Assembly (NCBI RefSeq): GCF_008386575.1
Contig: NZ_VUOA01000018.1
Coordinates: forward strand, 1 to 64,000
Direction: 5' to 3'
DNA length: 64,000 bases
Source of the DNA: Salinarimonas soli
GTDB lineage: Bacteria; Pseudomonadota; Alphaproteobacteria; Rhizobiales; Beijerinckiaceae
This document shows, piece after piece, positions 60,901 through 64,000 of the stretch (position 1 is the stretch's first letter; the number at the start of each line of letters is the position of its first letter). Under the pieces are notes generated by a model, which was not told the origin of the DNA, did not search any database, and worked only from the letters and a program-made list of their open reading frames with translations. The position numbers and the translations under genes were made by a program.

Positions 60901-60981
60901 TCACCGCTTCACCGGGGTCATGGTCCCCGTGCGGGGATCGACCCAGTAGGTGATGCCGGTCTTCGGGTCGAGGATCGTCAT
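60901..60981 (-). CDS. Very short phage frame, 26 residues
   Basis: MTILDPKTGITYWVDPRTG followed by a short basic end. The ATG is one base past the stop of the upstream gene, suggesting coupled translation. The peptide has a regular DPKTG/DPRTG repeat. Included with low confidence. Confidence 0.35.
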   Translation of the reverse strand: MTILDPKTGITYWVDPRTGTMTPVKR

Positions 60982-60982
60982 G

Positions 60983-61219
60983 TCAGATCCCCGCCGTGAT
61001 GACCGGCTCGCCGGCGCGGAACGCCAGGTGCACGACCCGGCGGCGCGGCGGCAGGAAGAGTTCGCGGCCCCAGCAGCGATAGGCGCGGCTCAGCAGGCCG
61101 AGGGCCCGGCCGGCGTCCCCGTAGGCGCCGTTGATCGTGCAGCGCGCCACAGCGTCCTCGAACCGCTCGAAGCGCCGGTCCCACTGTCGGGCGCGCTCCT
61201 CTGACATCGTGGTCGTCAC
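60983..61219 (-). CDS. Hypothetical phage protein, 78 residues
   Basis: A basic helical protein (SEERARQWDRRFERFEDAV) with a C-terminal beta strand (VVHLAFRAGEPVITAG). The ATG at 61219 overlaps the upstream stop (ATGA). Unknown family, probably early-region accessory protein. Confidence 0.55.
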   Translation of the reverse strand: MTTTMSEERARQWDRRFERFEDAVARCTINGAYGDAGRALGLLSRAYRCWGRELFLPPRRRVVHLAFRAGEPVITAGI

Positions 61220-61458
61220 AGGCCGCGCACCCCGTTCTCGGAAGGTCCGGTCGCCTCGCCGATGGGGACGAGGGTGTTGCCCTCGACCACGAAGTCGAGC
61301 GTCTGGCCGTCACGGCCGAGCGGGTGGACGTAGACCACGGCCTTGCCGGCGAGCGGGGACGGTGACCAGGCCGGGTAGACGTGGAACGTCCGCATCCGGA
61401 ACTCCAGGTGGGGCGTAGCCGCGTCGTTCGCCTCGCGGATCATCTGCTCGAGGGTCAT
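61216..61458 (-). CDS. Hypothetical phage protein, 80 residues
   Basis: A small protein with RTFHVYPAWSPSPLAGKAVV and VEGNTLVPIGEA segments. It is in a tight run of small genes between integrase and terminase. Function unknown. Confidence 0.55.
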   Translation of the reverse strand: MTLEQMIREANDAATPHLEFRMRTFHVYPAWSPSPLAGKAVVYVHPLGRDGQTLDFVVEGNTLVPIGEATGPSENGVRGL

Positions 61459-61467
61459 GACCTCTCC

Positions 61468-61674
61468 TCAGACCGGACGCGGGCCGTCGCCTCGCAGCGG
61501 CACGCCCCAGCGCTGGTCGGCGGTACGGGACAGCTCAGCGCGGCGGGCGCGCAGCACGCGGAGCTTTGCGAAGTCGTGAACGGGAGCGCATAGCGCGGCG
61601 GTGATCTCGCGATCGACCTGCACGATATCGGCGGCCACCGGCGGCAGGCGATCAAGCTGCGTTTCGGTCAGCAT
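61468..61674 (-). CDS. Hypothetical phage protein, 68 residues
   Basis: A helical, charged protein (LDRLPPVAADIVQVDREITA, KLRVLRARRAELSR). The ATG at 61674 overlaps the integrase stop (TGATG), showing coupling; a GTG at 61677 is an alternative. No family recognised. Confidence 0.5.
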   Translation of the reverse strand: MLTETQLDRLPPVAADIVQVDREITAALCAPVHDFAKLRVLRARRAELSRTADQRWGVPLRGDGPRPV

Positions 61675-62642
61675 CACAGGAAGCCCTTCCCGGCATGATT
61701 GCGGAACGCCTTGGCCCGGCGGTCGTAGGCTTTGAGCGTCTTCACCTCGCGGTGACGGGTCACGTCCATCACCTTGAGAAGGTCCGCCCCGCTCTCCAGG
61801 GCGGAGGTCACGAATCCGGCGCGCAGCGAATGGCCGGCGAACATCGTCGGGTCGAGCCCGGCCGCTGCGGCGTGGCGCTTCACGATGTCAGCGACGGAGC
61901 GGTCGGTCAGCGCGTCGAGCGCGACACGTCCGCCCTTGCCGATCGGCCGAAACAATGGACCGTCTGCGATCCCCGCCGCGGCGAGCCAGGCCTCCAGCGC
62001 CTGAACCGGGCGAAGCTTTCCGCCACGCGGCACAGCAACGACATGACCCTCTCCGACCTGGTCCGTCTTTGAGCGGCGGATGTGGACGAAGATCCCGTCT
62101 GGGGTCCGCTCCAGGTCGGCGACGGTGAGCTCGACGAGCTCGGAACGGCGCAGCGCGGCGGCGAAGCCGATCAGCAGGAGCGCCCTGTCCCGCTTTCCCG
62201 TGAGGGTGTCCGGGATGCGCTTCAGCATCGTCGTGACCGTGGCGGCTGTGGCCGGCGCCTTGCGCTCGACCGCAACCCCGATCCGCCGGCGGATCCCGCG
62301 CAGCACGGCCTTGACCGGCTCGGCGTTGGTCGGGGGCTCGTGGCCCGCGATCCGGTGGGCGTAGCCGATCGCGGCGGCGCGCCGGGTGATCGTCGAGGCC
62401 TTCAGCCCGCGATCGGCGAGCGAGGCGAGGTAGGCGGCGACCGTCTCGATCCCGGCAGGGAAGGCCATGGCGCCCGCGGCGGCGCACCAGATCGAGAAGT
62501 CGCGAAAGTCGGAGAGGTACGCCCGGCGGGTCGCGTCCGACTTGTCCGCGCGGGCGTACTCCCCTGCCCGCTCCAGTGCATCCGTGAAAGCGGGTGTCGG
62601 GGTCCCCCCGGCCGAGACCGGCACGGGAAGGCGATTGGTCAT
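61674..62642 (-). CDS. Tyrosine-type integrase
   Basis: A 322-residue tyrosine recombinase. The N-terminal SAM-like DNA-binding domain (SDATRRAYLSDFRDFSIWC) is followed by the catalytic domain with R165/R166, K192 in RRSKTDQ, H271-x-x-R274 in GHSLRAGF, H297 in TRHREVK and the nucleophile Y306 in KAYDRR. The start at 62642 is favoured. It may act at the tRNA-Gln site whose 3' half is at 27,871. The gene lies about 35 kb from that end, so the attachment site on this side should be beyond the window. Confidence 0.9.
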   Translation of the reverse strand: MTNRLPVPVSAGGTPTPAFTDALERAGEYARADKSDATRRAYLSDFRDFSIWCAAAGAMAFPAGIETVAAYLASLADRGLKASTITRRAAAIGYAHRIAGHEPPTNAEPVKAVLRGIRRRIGVAVERKAPATAATVTTMLKRIPDTLTGKRDRALLLIGFAAALRRSELVELTVADLERTPDGIFVHIRRSKTDQVGEGHVVAVPRGGKLRPVQALEAWLAAAGIADGPLFRPIGKGGRVALDALTDRSVADIVKRHAAAAGLDPTMFAGHSLRAGFVTSALESGADLLKVMDVTRHREVKTLKAYDRRAKAFRNHAGKGFL

Positions 62643-62726
62643 TTCGGTGCAAGCCCCGCGACGATGGTGAGGCGGGCTCAACCCGTTGCTGTGTAACGAT
62701 TTGGCCGTTTAGTCGCTGATGCCGTT

Positions 62727-62758
62727 TCGCTTCCGGGAAGGGCAGTTATCGGAAGCGA
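62727..62758. repeat. Inverted repeat between the integrase and the 92-residue gene
   Basis: TCGCTTCCG (62727-62735) and CGGAAGCGA (62750-62758) form a perfect 9-bp inverted repeat with a 14-base loop, ending at the stop of the 92-residue gene. It has no T-run. It may be a weak terminator or a protein site controlling the integrase. Confidence 0.45.
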
Positions 62759-63037
62759 TCACGCCGCTCGGCGACGGCGCCGCTCGGCCCGGATCGAGCG
62801 TCCGGTCCGGTCGGTGATGACGCCAGCCTCGAAGCGCGCCTTCGCCTCGGGCTGGACCGCGGCTGCGGTCCGCGACTGATCGGGCAGACCCTTGCGGATC
62901 GACCGGAGCTGGGCCCGGATCTCGTCGAGCCACTCCACCATAGCCTCGCCGTCGCGCAGCACCCGTGACGGGACGCGGCGGAGCCTGTCCTCGACAGCGG
63001 CGATCTCGCCGGCGGGTCCTGCGGATGAGGTCGTCAT
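62759..63037 (-). CDS. Hypothetical phage protein, 92 residues
   Basis: A helical protein (AAVEDRLRRVPSRVLRDGEA) with a very basic C-terminal end (RSIRAERRRRRAA). The basic tail suggests DNA or RNA binding, for example a small regulator. The ATG at 63037 is chosen because it gives a compact frame. It is upstream of the integrase on the same strand. Confidence 0.5.
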   Translation of the reverse strand: MTTSSAGPAGEIAAVEDRLRRVPSRVLRDGEAMVEWLDEIRAQLRSIRKGLPDQSRTAAAVQPEAKARFEAGVITDRTGRSIRAERRRRRAA

Positions 63038-63246
63038 CAAGGCCCGATCATAGGAGATTGCAGCCCGTTGCGCATCCCCACTGGAACGCGAACGTGTGCT
63101 TAAGGTTCGGAAGCGCCTCACGTTTCGGCGTGGGCGGGATCGTCCCGCTCAGGGTCACCGGCCGGTCGAGGGCGGCCAGGGCTGCCGGACGGGCACACGC
63201 CGAAACGAAAAGCGCCCCGGAGCCGGTGGGCTGGGGCGCAATTCTT

Positions 63247-63261
63247 CGAACGTGACGTTCG
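63247..63261. promoter_or_regulatory. Perfect palindrome, candidate operator
   Basis: CGAACGT-G-ACGTTCG is a perfect 7-bp inverted repeat around one base, in the 246-base spacer between the 92-residue gene and the SIR2-like gene. It looks like a dimeric-repressor site. It is not the direct-repeat LexA type. The rest of 63038-63283 has no gene I can support. Confidence 0.4.
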
Positions 63262-63283
63262 TAGGAGATTTGCCCGTCGGGTG

Positions 63284-64000
63284 TCAAGCACGCGAGATGC
63301 TGCGCCAGAACTCGCTGAAGAGGCCAGCACAGCGGAGGTCGGTCCGGAGCTCGATTGCCAGGTTAGTGAACCTCTGGTCAATGCCGTGCCAGCCGCGACC
63401 GAGCAGGTTTTGCCCGATCTCGCTCGTCACTACCCCGGCGTCACTCTTCGACATGCCGCTCGCAGTGCCAAAGACACGTCGAGCAGTCGATTGATAGTCG
63501 CTCCGCCTCGGCGTGAGGAGTTGCATGTTCTGATCGGCATAGCCAAAGCCGAGAAACACAATGATCTCGGCCTTCTCAACAGCATTGTGGATTGCAGCGA
63601 GGAGGGTCCCCTCCTCGACCCGCTCCGTAAACGTCTTGATGCCCTCGACTAAGGACAGCAGGATTCCGGAGTCCGGGCTCATGCCGAAGGGGATGGCTTG
63701 CGGCTTCAACTCCCAAGGCAGGCAGCCGATCCGGCCGTACGGGTGCAGGATCCTGAGCCGTTTCATGCTCACGGCTGCAGCCTCAGGGCTCACGTCGTAA
63801 TAGCGCTGGATAGCTTCCCAGAGGAAATGCTCGATGCACCTGTCATAGTTGAACGTGATGATGTCGACGTTGTCGAAAAGCGAGTCCACATCGGCAACGG
63901 CCACATTCTCCGTCAGGATCTGAAAAAAGGGCAGATACCACGCCCCATTGATAGACGAAGGGTCATAATTTCCGTCGCCCGGGTTAATGTATAGTTTGCT
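63284..64000 (-). CDS. SIR2-like protein, C-terminal part (cut by window edge)
   Basis: The frame is open from the stop at 63284 to the right edge, so the gene begins beyond 64,000. At least 238 residues are visible. FDNVDIITFNYDRCIEHFLW, RILHPYGRIG and IIVFLGFGYADQNM are the pattern of bacterial SIR2-like Rossmann domains, as found in several phage-defence proteins that act on NAD+. The catalytic His or Asn cannot be assigned safely. Placement in a prophage flank suggests defence cargo. Confidence 0.68.
   Translation of the reverse strand, partial: SKLYINPGDGNYDPSSINGAWYLPFFQILTENVAVADVDSLFDNVDIITFNYDRCIEHFLWEAIQRYYDVSPEAAAVSMKRLRILHPYGRIGCLPWELKPQAIPFGMSPDSGILLSLVEGIKTFTERVEEGTLLAAIHNAVEKAEIIVFLGFGYADQNMQLLTPRRSDYQSTARRVFGTASGMSKSDAGVVTSEIGQNLLGRGWHGIDQRFTNLAIELRTDLRCAGLFSEFWRSISRA

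Larger units (their letters stand above)
27871..64000. mobile_element. Prophage with contractile tail (continues past the window)
   Basis: From the tRNA-Gln remnant to the right edge the genes form a prophage of the myovirus type. They include a tyrosine integrase, TerS, TerL, portal, capsid, sheath, tube, tape measure, baseplate, fibres and a lysis cassette, nearly all on the minus strand in packaging-to-lysis order. Plus-strand morons and a left cargo block are interspersed. No repressor, replication genes or right attachment site are seen, so the right end lies beyond 64,000. The structural gene set looks complete and unbroken, so it may be functional. Confidence 0.9.

Noticed and set aside
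63247-63261. A LexA box at the CGAACGT-G-ACGTTCG site
   Set aside because: It is an inverted repeat, not the GAAC-N7-GAAC direct repeat of alphaproteobacterial LexA sites.
63048-63287. A 79-residue minus-strand frame between the SIR2-like gene and the 92-residue gene
   Set aside because: No ribosome site, no motif, and it covers the palindrome at 63247-63261; better seen as an intergenic regulatory region.
1-64000. CRISPR arrays or insertion sequences
   Set aside because: No regularly spaced repeats and no transposase genes or IS-type terminal repeats were seen.

Overview
The window is GC-rich alphaproteobacterial chromosome. The dusB-ntrB-ntrC-ntrY-ntrX run, the hfq-hflX pair, a GAAC-N7-GAAC type of LexA site and an rRNA promoter of the TTGAC-N17-TATACC type together suggest Hyphomicrobiales (Rhizobiales), perhaps near Methylobacteriaceae. 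No genus can be fixed from the sequence. About 1-27.8 kb is core chromosome. From about 27.9 kb to the right edge it is a prophage that runs out of the window.

Left part, 1-10 kb. The minus strand carries an rRNA-type promoter (470-498), a boxA antitermination element (128-139) and, at the edge, what looks like the first bases of 23S rRNA, with no 16S in between. Next come an HDAC-family amidohydrolase, a minus-strand group (short-chain and aldehyde dehydrogenases, PPK2, 3-methyladenine glycosylase), a divergent TRAP transporter (dctP, dctQ, dctM) and a class III CoA-transferase. The dehydrogenases and the transporter share one divergent upstream region and may form one uptake-and-oxidation module of unknown substrate.

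Middle part, 10-28 kb. Housekeeping and regulation: mazG, hfq-hflX, ntrY-ntrX, and dusB-ntrB-ntrC. At 20.3-24.7 kb lies a small DNA-repair-like island. A minus-strand operon encodes a small coiled-coil protein, a Rad50/SbcC-like ATPase whose two ATPase lobes are in swapped order (signature and Walker B before Walker A, zinc-hook CxxC at the C-terminus) and an SbcD/Mre11-like phosphoesterase. Beside it are two plus-strand genes, one unknown and one with a helix-hairpin-helix. Each of the three transcription units has a perfect 4-7-4 LexA-type box upstream, so I read the group as an SOS-controlled cassette. A thioredoxin-reductase-like flavoprotein, a HAD hydrolase and small proteins follow.

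Right part, 27.9-64 kb. The 3' half of a tRNA-Gln(CTG) gene at 27,871-27,916 marks the probable left end of the integrated element. After a lower-GC cargo block (28.2-31.4 kb) comes a complete contractile-tailed (myovirus) late region on the minus strand. In transcription order it holds integrase, small genes, TerS, TerL, portal, MuF-like protein, protease/scaffold, decoration protein, major capsid, connectors, neck, sheath, tube, tail chaperones (with a textbook -1 slippery heptamer), tape measure with a built-in lytic domain, baseplate, fibre proteins, an SGNH hydrolase, then holin, SAR-type endolysin and overlapping Rz/Rz1 spanins. Several genes are inserted on the opposite strand like morons: a VanZ-like protein, an acyltransferase-3, a lone MuF-C-like domain, a secreted protein, and a very basic Arg/Tyr/Ser repeat protein. 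Terminator-like hairpins with a shared sequence stand at several of these junctions. A SIR2-like gene, cut by the right edge, is probably defence cargo. No lysogeny repressor or replication genes are visible, so the element must continue to the right.
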